The notes under the pieces were generated by a model. The model had not been told where the DNA came from. It made no database searches and saw only the letters and a program-made list of their open reading frames with translations. DNA of 64,000 bases, from positions 5,474,001-5,538,000 of the forward strand of contig OX387201.1 of assembly GCA_947561715.1 (NCBI GenBank). The letters are read 5' to 3'. Position numbers and translations under genes: made by a program. Positions within the stretch are counted from its first letter, which is position 1. Each line of letters begins with the position of its first letter. Source of the DNA: Ascidia mentula (taxonomy: Eukaryota > Chordata > Ascidiacea > Phlebobranchia > Ascidiidae). This document shows positions 1-12,700 of the stretch, piece by piece.

Positions 1-3000
1 AATCACCGTGTCGCCCATGGCGTGCACGAACTTGCTAAAGTCCGCGCCGCTGTCCTTGCCTCCGACGAACACGTCGCTGCCTTGAGCGTTCGCTGCCAGT
101 GCCTTTCCGAGAGCCGCGTTGTCGGCCTTGTTCGCAAGTTGCACGTCGCTGCCCGAGCTGTCATCGTCGCCAGTCACCATTTCGAAGGTTGAACCTCCAA
201 GCACGATGCCGGACTTGGCCGCTCCGTAAGCGTCGCCGCCATATTGGCCGCCGTACTCTCCTGGATAGTATGCGTGGCCCGCTGTACCGAGACCTGCCGC
301 GCCAGCACCGATCAGAGTGTCGCCGGCGGTGAAGATCGCCTTGCTGCCCTTGCCGCCCTTCTTGCCGCCGTCCACAAAGACGCCGCTGTCCTGAGCACCG
401 TACGCCGCACCGAGGCCAGCTGCCAGGTTTTCGCCGAACTGGTCAGCCTTGACAGTGCCGTCGTGGCCTTCATCTCCGTAATCCTCGATCATGAACGAGT
501 GTCCGCCAACAATGATGTCGGAAGCGGCGGCACCCATCGCCTTGCCGTGTCCGCGGAATTTGCCTGGACCTCCGTAGGGGCCATAGCCGTGACCAGCGCC
601 AGCGAGAGCACCCGCTCCAATCACCGTGTCGCCCATGGCGTGCACGAACTTGCTAAAGTCCGCGCCGCTGTCCTTGCCTCCGACGAACACGTCGCTGCCT
701 TGAGCGTTCGCTGCCAGTGCCTTTCCGAGAGCCGCGTTGTCGGCCTTGTTCGCAAGTTGCACGTCGCTGCCCGAGCTGTCATCGTCGCCAGTCACCATTT
801 CGAAAGTTGAACCTCCAAGCACGATGCCGGACTTGGCCGCTCCGTAAGCGTCGCCGCCATATTGGCCGCCGTACTCTCCTGGATAGTATGCGTGGCCCGC
901 TGTACCGAGACCTGCCGCGCCAGCACCGATCAGAGTGTCGCCGGCGGTGAAGATCGCCTTGCTGCCCTTTCCGCCCTTCTTGCCGCCGTCCACAAAGACG
1001 CCGCTGTCCTGAGCACCGTACGCCGCACCGAGGCCAGCTGCCAGGTTTTCGCCGAACTGGTCAGCCTTGACAGTGCCGTCGTGGCCTTCATCTCCGTAAT
1101 CCTCGATCATGAACGAGTGTCCGCCAACAATGATGTCGGAAGCGGCGGCACCCATCGCCTTGCCGTGTCCGCGGAATTTGCCTGGACCTCCGTAGGGGCC
1201 ATAGCCGTGACCAGCGCCAGCGAGAGCACCCGCTCCAATCACCGTGTCGCCCATGGCGTGCACGAACTTGCTAAAGTCCGCGCCGCTGTCCTTGCCTCCG
1301 ACGAACACGTCGCTGCCTTGAGCGTTCGCTGCCAGTGCCTTTCCGAGAGCCGCGTTGTCGGCCTTGTTCGCAAGTTGCACGTCGCTGCCCGAGCTGTCAT
1401 CGTCGCCAGTCACCATTTCGAAGGTTGAACCTCCAAGCACGATGCCGGACTTGGCCGCTCCGTAAGCGTCGCCGCCATATTGGCCGCCGTACTCTCCTGG
1501 ATAGTATGCGTGGCCCGCTGTACCGAGACCTGCCGCGCCAGCACCGATCAGAGTGTCGCCGGCGGTGAAGATCGCCTTGCTGCCCTTGCCGCCCTTCTTG
1601 CCGCCGTCCACAAAGACGCCGCTGTCCTGAGCACCGTACGCCGCACCGAGGCCAGCTGCCAGGTTTTCGCCGAACTGGTCAGCCTTGACAGTGCCGTCGT
1701 GGCCTTCATCTCCGTAATCCTCGATCATGAACGAGTGTCCGCCAACAATGATGTCGGAAGCGGCGGCACCCATCGCCTTGCCGTGTCCGCGGAATTTGCC
1801 TGGACCTCCGTAGGGGCCATAGCCGTGACCAGCGCCAGCGAGAGCACCCGCTCCAATCACCGTGTCGCCCATGGCGTGCACGAACTTGCTAAAGTCCGCG
1901 CCGCTGTCCTTGCCTCCGACGAACACGTCGCTGCCTTGAGCGTTCGCTGCCAGTGCCTTTCCGAGAGCCGCGTTGTCGGCCTTGTTCGCAAGTTGCACGT
2001 CGCTGCCCGAGCTGTCATCGTCGCCAGTCACCATTTCGAAGGTTGAACCTCCAAGCACGATGCCGGACTTGGCCGCTCCGTAAGCGTCGCCGCCATATTG
2101 GCCGCCGTACTCTCCTGGATAGTATGCGTGGCCCGCTGTACCGAGACCTGCCGCGCCAGCACCGATCAGAGTGTCGCCGGCGGTGAAGATCGCCTTGCTG
2201 CCCTTGCCGCCCTTCTTGCCGCCGTCCACAAAGACGCCGCTGTCCTGAGCACCGTACGCCGCACCGAGGCCAGCTGCCAGGTTTTCGCCGAACTGGTCAG
2301 CCTTGACAGTGCCGTCGTGGCCTTCATCTCCGTAATCCTCGATCATGAACGAGTGTCCGCCAACAATGATGTCGGAAGCGGCGGCACCCATCGCCTTGCC
2401 GTGTCCGCGGAATTTGCCTGGACCTCCGTAGGGGCCATAGCCGTGACCAGCGCCAGCGAGAGCACCCGCTCCAATCACCGTGTCGCCCATGGCGTGCACG
2501 AACTTGCTAAAGTCCGCGCCGCTGTCCTTGCCTCCGACGAACACGTCGCTGCCTTGAGCGTTCGCTGCCAGTGCCTTTCCGAGAGCCGCGTTGTCGGCCT
2601 TGTTCGCAAGTTGCACGTCGCTGCCCGAGCTGTCATCGTCGCCAGTCACCATTTCGAAAGTTGAACCTCCAAGCACGATGCCGGACTTGGCCGCTCCGTA
2701 AGCGTCGCCGCCATATTGGCCGCCGTACTCTCCTGGATAGTATGCGTGGCCCGCTGTACCGAGACCTGCCGCGCCAGCACCGATCAGAGTGTCGCCGGCG
2801 GTGAAGATCGCCTTGCTGCCCTTTCCGCCCTTCTTGCCGCCGTCCACAAAGACGCCGCTGTCCTGAGCACCGTACGCCGCACCGAGGCCAGCTGCCAGGT
2901 TTTCGCCGAACTGGTCAGCCTTGACAGTGCCGTCGTGGCCTTCATCTCCGTAATCCTCGATCATGAACGAGTGTCCGCCAACAATGATGTCGGAAGCGGC

Positions 3001-3700
3001 GGCACCCATCGCCTTGCCGTGTCCGCGGAATTTGCCTGGACCTCCGTAGGGGCCATAGCCGTGACCAGCGCCAGCGAGAGCACCCGCTCCAATCACCGTG
3101 TCGCCCATGGCGTGCACGAACTTGCTAAAGTCCGCGCCGCTGTCCTTGCCTCCGACGAACACGTCGCTGCCTTGAGCGTTCGCTGCCAGTGCCTTTCCGA
3201 GAGCCGCGTTGTCGGCCTTGTTGGCAAGTTGCACGTCGCTGCCCGAGCTGTCATCGTCGCCAGTCACCATTTCGAAGGTTGAACCTCCAAGCACGATGCC
3301 GGACTTGGCCGCTCCGTAAGCGTCGCCGCCATATTGGCCGCCGTACTCTCCTGGATAGTATGCGTGGCCCGCTGTACCGAGACCTGCCGCGCCAGCACCG
3401 ATCAGAGTGTCGCCGGCGGTGAAGATCGCCTTGCTGCCCTTGCCGCCCTTCTTGCCGCCGTCCACAAAGACGCCGCTGTCCTGAGCACCGTACGCCGCAC
3501 CGAGGCCAGCTGCCAGGTTTTCGCCGAACTGGTCAGCCTTGACAGTGCCGTCGTGGCCTTCATCTCCGTAATCCTCGATCATGAACGAGTGTCCGCCAAC
3601 AATGATGTCGGAAGCGGCGGCACCCATCGCCTTGCCGTGTCCGCGGAATTTGCCTGGACCTCCGTAGGGGCCATAGCCGTGACCAGCGCCAGCGAGAGCA
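1..3700 (-). repeat. Three-unit (1,854-bp) duplication at the low-coordinate edge
   Basis: A synonymous Thr ACC-to-ACT change occurs only at 805 and 2659, exactly three units apart. The Gly marker order GGC, GGA, GGC in units 244, 862 and 1480 repeats in units 2098, 2716 and 3334. A private Ala GCG-to-GCC change at 3223 appears in only one of the two blocks, so it arose after the duplication. Confidence 0.65.
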
Positions 3701-6700
3701 CCCGCTCCAATCACCGTGTCGCCCATGGCGTGCACGAACTTGCTAAAGTCCGCGCCGCTGTCCTTGCCTCCGACGAACACGTCGCTGCCTTGAGCGTTCG
3801 CTGCCAGTGCCTTTCCGAGAGCCGCGTTGTCGGCCTTGTTCGCAAGTTGCACGTCGCTGCCCGAGCTGTCATCGTCGCCAGTCACCATTTCGAAGGTTGA
3901 ACCTCCAAGCACGATGCCGGACTTGGCCGCTCCGTAAGCGTCGCCGCCATATTGGCCGCCGTACTCTCCTGGATAGTATGCGTGGCCCGCTGTACCGAGA
4001 CCTGCCGCGCCAGCACCGATCAGAGTGTCGCCGGCGGTGAAGATCGCCTTGCTGCCCTTGCCGCCCTTCTTGCCGCCGTCCACAAAGACGCCGCTGTCCT
4101 GAGCACCGTACGCCGCACCGAGGCCAGCTGCCAGGTTTTCGCCGAACTGGTCAGCCTTGACAGTGCCGTCGTGGCCTTCATCTCCGTAATCCTCGATCAT
4201 GAACGAGTGTCCGCCAACAATGATGTCGGAAGCGGCGGCACCCATCGCCTTGCCGTGTCCGCGGAATTTGCCTGGACCTCCGTAGGGGCCATAGCCGTGA
4301 CCAGCGCCAGCGAGAGCACCCGCTCCAATCACCGTGTCGCCCATGGCGTGCACGAACTTGCTAAAGTCCGCGCCGCTGTCCTTGCCTCCGACGAACACGT
4401 CGCTGCCTTGAGCGTTCGCTGCCAGTGCCTTTCCGAGAGCCGCGTTGTCGGCCTTGTTCGCAAGTTGCACGTCGCTGCCCGAGCTGTCATCGTCGCCAGT
4501 CACCATTTCGAAGGTTGAACCTCCAAGCACGATGCCGGACTTGGCCGCTCCGTAAGCGTCGCCGCCATATTGGCCGCCGTACTCTCCTGGATAGTATGCG
4601 TGGCCCGCTGTACCGAGACCTGCCGCGCCAGCACCGATCAGAGTGTCGCCGGCGGTGAAGATCGCCTTGCTGCCCTTGCCGCCCTTCTTGCCGCCGTCCA
4701 CAAAGACGCCGCTGTCCTGAGCACCGTACGCCGCACCGAGGCCAGCTGCCAGGTTTTCGCCGAACTGGTCAGCCTTGACAGTGCCGTCGTGGCCTTCATC
4801 TCCGTAATCCTCGATCATGAACGAGTGTCCGCCAACAATGATGTCGGAAGCGGCGGCACCCATCGCCTTGCCGTGTCCGCGGAATTTGCCTGGACCTCCG
4901 TAGGGGCCATAGCCGTGACCAGCGCCAGCGAGAGCACCCGCTCCAATCACCGTGTCGCCCATGGCGTGCACGAACTTGCTAAAGTCCGCGCCGCTGTCCT
5001 TGCCTCCGACGAACACGTCGCTGCCTTGAGCGTTCGCTGCCAGTGCCTTTCCGAGAGCCGCGTTGTCGGCCTTGTTCGCAAGTTGCACGTCGCTGCCCGA
5101 GCTGTCATCGTCGCCAGTCACCATTTCGAAGGTTGAACCTCCAAGCACGATGCCGGACTTGGCCGCTCCGTAAGCGTCGCCGCCATATTGGCCGCCGTAC
5201 TCTCCTGGATAGTATGCGTGGCCCGCTGTACCGAGACCTGCCGCGCCAGCACCGATCAGAGTGTCGCCGGCGGTGAAGATCGCCTTGCTGCCCTTGCCGC
5301 CCTTCTTGCCGCCGTCCACAAAGACGCCGCTGTCCTGAGCACCGTACGCCGCACCGAGGCCAGCTGCCAGGTTTTCGCCGAACTGGTCAGCCTTGACAGT
5401 GCCGTCGTGGCCTTCATCTCCGTAATCCTCGATCATGAACGAGTGTCCGCCAACAATGATGTCGGAAGCGGCGGCACCCATCGCCTTGCCGTGTCCGCGG
5501 AATTTGCCTGGACCTCCGTAGGGGCCATAGCCGTGACCAGCGCCAGCGAGAGCACCCGCTCCAATCACCGTGTCGCCCATGGCGTGCACGAACTTGCTAA
5601 AGTCCGCGCCGCTGTCCTTGCCTCCGACGAACACGTCGCTGCCTTGAGCGTTCGCTGCCAGTGCCTTTCCGAGAGCCGCGTTGTCGGCCTTGTTCGCAAG
5701 TTGCACGTCGCTGCCCGAGCTGTCATCGTCGCCAGTCACCATTTCGAAGGTTGAACCTCCAAGCACGATGCCGGACTTGGCCGCTCCGTAAGCGTCGCCG
5801 CCATATTGGCCGCCGTACTCTCCTGGATAGTATGCGTGGCCCGCTGTACCGAGACCTGCCGCGCCAGCACCGATCAGAGTGTCGCCGGCGGTGAAGATCG
5901 CCTTGCTGCCCTTGCCGCCCTTCTTGCCGCCGTCCACAAAGACGCCGCTGTCCTGAGCACCGTACGCCGCACCGAGGCCAGCTGCCAGGTTTTCGCCGAA
6001 CTGGTCAGCCTTGACAGTGCCGTCGTGGCCTTCATCTCCGTAATCCTCGATCATGAACGAGTGTCCGCCAACAATGATGTCGGAAGCGGCGGCACCCATC
6101 GCCTTGCCGTGTCCGCGGAATTTGCCTGGACCTCCGTAGGGGCCATAGCCGTGACCAGCGCCAGCGAGAGCACCCGCTCCAATCACCGTGTCGCCCATGG
6201 CGTGCACGAACTTGCTAAAGTCCGCGCCGCTGTCCTTGCCTCCGACGAACACGTCGCTGCCTTGAGCGTTCGCTGCCAGTGCCTTTCCGAGAGCCGCGTT
6301 GTCGGCCTTGTTCGCAAGTTGCACGTCGCTGCCCGAGCTGTCATCGTCGCCAGTCACCATTTCGAAGGTTGAACCTCCAAGCACGATGCCGGACTTGGCC
6401 GCTCCGTAAGCGTCGCCGCCATATTGGCCGCCGTACTCTCCTGGATAGTATCCGTGGCCCGCTGTACCGAGACCTGCCGCGCCAGCACCGATCAGAGTGT
6501 CGCCGGCGGTGAAGATCGCCTTGCTGCCCTTTCCGCCCTTCTTGCCGCCGTCCACAAAGACGCCGCTGTCCTGAGCACCGTACGCCGCACCGAGGCCAGC
6601 TGCCAGGTTTTCGCCGAACTGGTCAGCCTTGACAGTGCCGTCGTGGCCTTCATCTCCGTAATCCTCGATCATGAACGAGTGTCCGCCAACAATGATGTCG

Positions 6701-9700
6701 GAAGCGGCGGCACCCATCGCCTTGCCGTGTCCGCGGAATTTGCCTGGACCTCCGTAGGGGCCATAGCCGTGACCAGCGCCAGCGAGAGCACCCGCTCCAA
6801 TCACCGTGTCGCCCATGGCGTGCACGAACTTGCTAAAGTCCGCGCCGCTGTCCTTGCCTCCGACGAACACGTCGCTGCCTTGAGCGTTCGCTGCCAGTGC
6901 CTTTCCGAGAGCCGCGTTGTCGGCCTTGTTCGCAAGTTGCACGTCGCTGCCCGAGCTGTCATCGTCGCCAGTCACCATTTCGAAGGTTGAACCTCCAAGC
7001 ACGATGCCGGACTTGGCCGCTCCGTAAGCGTCGCCGCCATATTGGCCGCCGTACTCTCCTGGATAGTATGCGTGGCCCGCTGTACCGAGACCTGCCGCGC
7101 CAGCACCGATCAGAGTGTCGCCGGCGGTGAAGATCGCCTTGCTGCCCTTGCCGCCCTTCTTGCCGCCGTCCACAAAGACGCCGCTGTCCTGAGCACCGTA
7201 CGCCGCACCGAGGCCAGCTGCCAGGTTTTCGCCGAACTGGTCAGCCTTGACAGTGCCGTCGTGGCCTTCATCTCCGTAATGCTCGATCATGAACGAGTGT
7301 CCGCCAACAATGATGTCGGAAGCGGCGGCACCCATCGCCTTGCCGTGTCCGCGGAATTTGCCTGGACCTCCGTAGGGGCCATAGCCGTGACCAGCGCCAG
7401 CGAGAGCACCCGCTCCAATCACCGTGTCGCCCATGGCGTGCACGAACTTGCTAAAGTCCGCGCCGCTGTCCTTGCCTCCGACGAACACGTCGCTGCCTTG
7501 AGCGTTCGCTGCCAGTGCCTTTCCGAGAGCCGCGTTGTCGGCCTTGTTCGCAAGTTGCACGTCGCTGCCCGAGCTGTCATCGTCGCCAGTCACCATTTCG
7601 AAGGTTGAACCTCCAAGCACGATGCCGGACTTGGCCGCTCCGTAAGCGTCGCCGCCATATTGGCCGCCGTACTCTCCTGGATAGTATGCGTGGCCCGCTG
7701 TACCGAGACCTGCCGCGCCAGCACCGATCAGAGTGTCGCCGGCGGTGAAGATCGCCTTGCTGCCCTTTCCGCCCTTCTTGCCGCCGTCCACAAAGACGCC
7801 GCTGTCCTGAGCACCGTACGCCGCACCGAGGCCAGCTGCCAGGTTTTCGCCGAACTGGTCAGCCTTGACAGTGCCGTCGTGGCCTTCATCTCCGTAATCC
7901 TCGATCATGAACGAGTGTCCGCCAACAATGATGTCGGAAGCGGCGGCACCCATCGCCTTGCCGTGTCCGCGGAATTTGCCTGGACCTCCGTAGGGGCCAT
8001 AGCCGTGACCAGCGCCAGCGAGAGCACCCGCTCCAATCACCGTGTCGCCCATGGCGTGCACGAACTTGCTAAAGTCCGCGCCGCTGTCCTTGCCTCCGAC
8101 GAACACGTCGCTGCCTTGAGCGTTCGCTGCCAGTGCCTTTCCGAGAGCCGCGTTGTCGGCCTTGTTCGCAAGTTGCACGTCGCTGCCCGAGCTGTCATCG
8201 TCGCCAGTCACCATTTCGAAGGTTGAACCTCCAAGCACGATGCCGGACTTGGCCGCTCCGTAAGCGTCGCCGCCATATTGGCCGCCGTACTCTCCTGGAT
8301 AGTATGCGTGGCCCGCTGTACCGAGACCTGCCGCGCCAGCACCGATCAGAGTGTCGCCGGCGGTGAAGATCGCCTTGCTGCCCTTGCCGCCCTTCTTGCC
8401 GCCGTCCACAAAGACGCCGCTGTCCTGAGCACCGTACGCCGCACCGAGGCCAGCTGCCAGGTTTTCGCCGAACTGGTCAGCCTTGACAGTGCCGTCGTGG
8501 CCTTCATCTCCGTAATCCTCGATCATGAACGAGTGTCCGCCAACAATGATGTCGGAAGCGGCGGCACCCATCGCCTTGCCGTGTCCGCGGAATTTGCCTG
8601 GACCTCCGTAGGGGCCATAGCCGTGACCAGCGCCAGCGAGAGCACCCGCTCCAATCACCGTGTCGCCCATGGCGTGCACGAACTTGCTAAAGTCCGCGCC
8701 GCTGTCCTTGCCTCCGACGAACACGTCGCTGCCTTGAGCGTTCGCTGCCAGTGCCTTTCCGAGAGCCGCGTTGTCGGCCTTGTTCGCAAGTTGCACGTCG
8801 CTGCCCGAGCTGTCATCGTCGCCAGTCACCATTTCGAAGGTTGAACCTCCAAGCACGATGCCGGACTTGGCCGCTCCGTAAGCGTCGCCGCCATATTGGC
8901 CGCCGTACTCTCCTGGATAGTATCCGTGGCCCGCTGTACCGAGACCTGCCGCGCCAGCACCGATCAGAGTGTCGCCGGCGGTGAAGATCGCCTTGCTGCC
9001 CTTTCCGCCCTTCTTGCCGCCGTCCACAAAGACGCCGCTGTCCTGAGCACCGTACGCCGCACCGAGGCCAGCTGCCAGGTTTTCGCCGAACTGGTCAGCC
9101 TTGACAGTGCCGTCGTGGCCTTCATCTCCGTAATCCTCGATCATGAACGAGTGTCCGCCAACAATGATGTCGGAAGCGGCGGCACCCATCGCCTTGCCGT
9201 GTCCGCGGAATTTGCCTGGACCTCCGTAGGGGCCATAGCCGTGACCAGCGCCAGCGAGAGCACCCGCTCCAATCACCGTGTCGCCCATGGCGTGCACGAA
9301 CTTGCTAAAGTCCGCGCCGCTGTCCTTGCCTCCGACGAACACGTCGCTGCCTTGAGCGTTCGCTGCCAGTGCCTTTCCGAGAGCCGCGTTGTCGGCCTTG
9401 TTCGCAAGTTGCACGTCGCTGCCCGAGCTGTCATCGTCGCCAGTCACCATTTCGAAGGTTGAACCTCCAAGCACGATGCCGGACTTGGCCGCTCCGTAAG
9501 CGTCGCCGCCATATTGGCCGCCGTACTCTCCTGGATAGTATGCGTGGCCCGCTGTACCGAGACCTGCCGCGCCAGCACCGATCAGAGTGTCGCCGGCGGT
9601 GAAGATCGCCTTGCTGCCCTTTCCGCCCTTCTTGCCGCCGTCCACAAAGACGCCGCTGTCCTGAGCACCGTACGCCGCACCGAGGCCAGCTGCCAGGTTT

Positions 9701-12700
9701 TCGCCGAACTGGTCAGCCTTGACAGTGCCGTCGTGGCCTTCATCTCCGTAATCCTCGATCATGAACGAGTGTCCGCCAACAATGATGTCGGAAGCGGCGG
9801 CACCCATCGCCTTGCCGTGTCCGCGGAATTTGCCTGGACCTCCGTAGGGGCCATAGCCGTGACCAGCGCCAGCGAGAGCACCCGCTCCAATCACCGTGTC
9901 GCCCATGGCGTGCACGAACTTGCTAAAGTCCGCGCCGCTGTCCTTGCCTCCGACGAACACGTCGCTGCCTTGAGCGTTCGCTGCCAGTGCCTTTCCGAGA
10001 GCCGCGTTGTCGGCCTTGTTCGCAAGTTGCACGTCGCTGCCCGAGCTGTCATCGTCGCCAGTCACCATTTCGAAGGTTGAACCTCCAAGCACGATGCCGG
10101 ACTTGGCCGCTCCGTAAGCGTCGCCGCCATATTGGCCGCCGTACTCTCCTGGATAGTATGCGTGGCCCGCTGTACCGAGACCTGCCGCGCCAGCACCGAT
10201 CAGAGTGTCGCCGGCGGTGAAGATCGCCTTGCTGCCCTTGCCGCCCTTCTTGCCGCCGTCCACAAAGACGCCGCTGTCCTGAGCACCGTACGCCGCACCG
10301 AGGCCAGCTGCCAGGTTTTCGCCGAACTGGTCAGCCTTGACAGTGCCGTCGTGGCCTTCATCTCCGTAATCCTCGATCATGAACGAGTGTCCGCCAACAA
10401 TGATGTCGGAAGCGGCGGCACCCATCGCCTTGCCGTGTCCGCGGAATTTGCCTGGACCTCCGTAGGGGCCATAGCCGTGACCAGCGCCAGCGAGAGCACC
10501 CGCTCCAATCACCGTGTCGCCCATGGCGTGCACGAACTTGCTAAAGTCCGCGCCGCTGTCCTTGCCTCCGACGAACACGTCGCTGCCTTGAGCGTTCGCT
10601 GCCAGTGCCTTTCCGAGAGCCGCGTTGTCGGCCTTGTTCGCAAGTTGCACGTCGCTGCCCGAGCTGTCATCGTCGCCAGTCACCATTTCGAAGGTTGAAC
10701 CTCCAAGCACGATGCCGGACTTGGCCGCTCCGTAAGCGTCGCCGCCATATTGGCCGCCGTACTCTCCTGGATAGTATGCGTGGCCCGCTGTACCGAGACC
10801 TGCCGCGCCAGCACCGATCAGAGTGTCGCCGGCGGTGAAGATCGCCTTGCTGCCCTTTCCGCCCTTCTTGCCGCCGTCCACAAAGACGCCGCTGTCCTGA
10901 GCACCGTACGCCGCACCGAGGCCAGCTGCCAGGTTTTCGCCGAACTGGTCAGCCTTGACAGTGCCGTCGTGGCCTTCATCTCCGTAATCCTCGATCATGA
11001 ACGAGTGTCCGCCAACAATGATGTCGGAAGCGGCGGCACCCATCGCCTTGCCGTGTCCGCGGAATTTGCCTGGACCTCCGTAGGGGCCATAGCCGTGACC
11101 AGCGCCAGCGAGAGCACCCGCTCCAATCACCGTGTCGCCCATGGCGTGCACGAACTTGCTAAAGTCCGCGCCGCTGTCCTTGCCTCCGACGAACACGTCG
11201 CTGCCTTGAGCGTTCGCTGCCAGTGCCTTTCCGAGAGCCGCGTTGTCGGCCTTGTTCGCAAGTTGCACGTCGCTGCCCGAGCTGTCATCGTCGCCAGTCA
11301 CCATTTCGAAGGTTGAACCTCCAAGCACGATGCCGGACTTGGCCGCTCCGTAAGCGTCGCCGCCATATTGGCCGCCGTACTCTCCTGGATAGTATGCGTG
11401 GCCCGCTGTACCGAGACCTGCCGCGCCAGCACCGATCAGAGTGTCGCCGGCGGTGAAGATCGCCTTGCTGCCCTTTCCGCCCTTCTTGCCGCCGTCCACA
11501 AAGACGCCGCTGTCCTGAGCACCGTACGCCGCACCGAGGCCAGCTGCCAGGTTTTCGCCGAACTGGTCAGCCTTGACAGTGCCGTCGTGGCCTTCATCTC
11601 CGTAATCCTCGATCATGAACGAGTGTCCGCCAACAATGATGTCGGAAGCGGCGGCACCCATCGCCTTGCCGTGTCCGCGGAATTTGCCTGGACCTCCGTA
11701 GGGGTCATAGCCGTGACCAGCGCCAGCGAGAGCACCCGCTCCAATCACCGTGTCGCCCATGGCGTGCACGAACTTGCTAAAGTCCGCGCCGCTGTCCTTG
11801 CCTCCGACGAACACGTCGCTGCCTTGAGCGTTCGCTGCCAGTGCCTTTCCGAGAGCCGCGTTGTCGGCCTTGTTCGCAAGTTGCACGTCGCTGCCCGAGT
11901 TGTCATCGTCGCCAGTCACCATTTCGAAGGTTGAACCTCCAAGCACGATGCCGGACTTGGCCGCTCCGTAAGCGTCGCCGCCATATTGGCCGCCGTACTC
12001 TCCTGGATAGTATGCGTGGCCCGCTGTACCGAGACCTGCCGCGCCAGCACCGATCAGAGTGTCGCCGGCGGTGAAGATCGCCTTGCTGCCCTTGCCGCCC
12101 TTCTTGCCGCCGTCCACAAAGACGCCGCTGTCCTGAGCACCGTACGCCGCACCGAGGCCAGCTGCCAGGTTTTCGCCGAACTGGTCAGCCTTGACAGTGC
12201 CGTCGTGGCCTTCATCTCCGTAATCCTCGATCATGAACGAGTGTCCGCCAACAATGATGTCGGAAGCGGCGGCACCCATCGCCTTGCCGTGTCCGCGGAA
12301 TTTGCCTGGACCTCCGTAGGGGCCATAGCCGTGACCAGCGCCAGCGAGAGCACCCGCTCCAATCACCGTGTCGCCCATGGCGTGCACGAACTTGCTAAAG
12401 TCCGCGCCGCTGTCCTTGCCTCCGACGAACACGTCGCTGCCTTGAGCGTTCGCTGCCAGTGCCTTTCCGAGAGCCGCGTTGTCGGCCTTGTTCGCAAGTT
12501 GCACGTCGCTGCCCGAGCTGTCATCGTCGCCAGTCACCATTTCGAAGGTTGAACCTCCAAGCACGATGCCGGACTTGGCCGCTCCGTAAGCGTCGCCGCC
12601 ATATTGGCCGCCGTACTCTCCTGGATAGTATGCGTGGCCCGCTGTACCGAGACCTGCCGCGCCAGCACCGATCAGAGTGTCGCCGGCGGTGAAGATCGCC

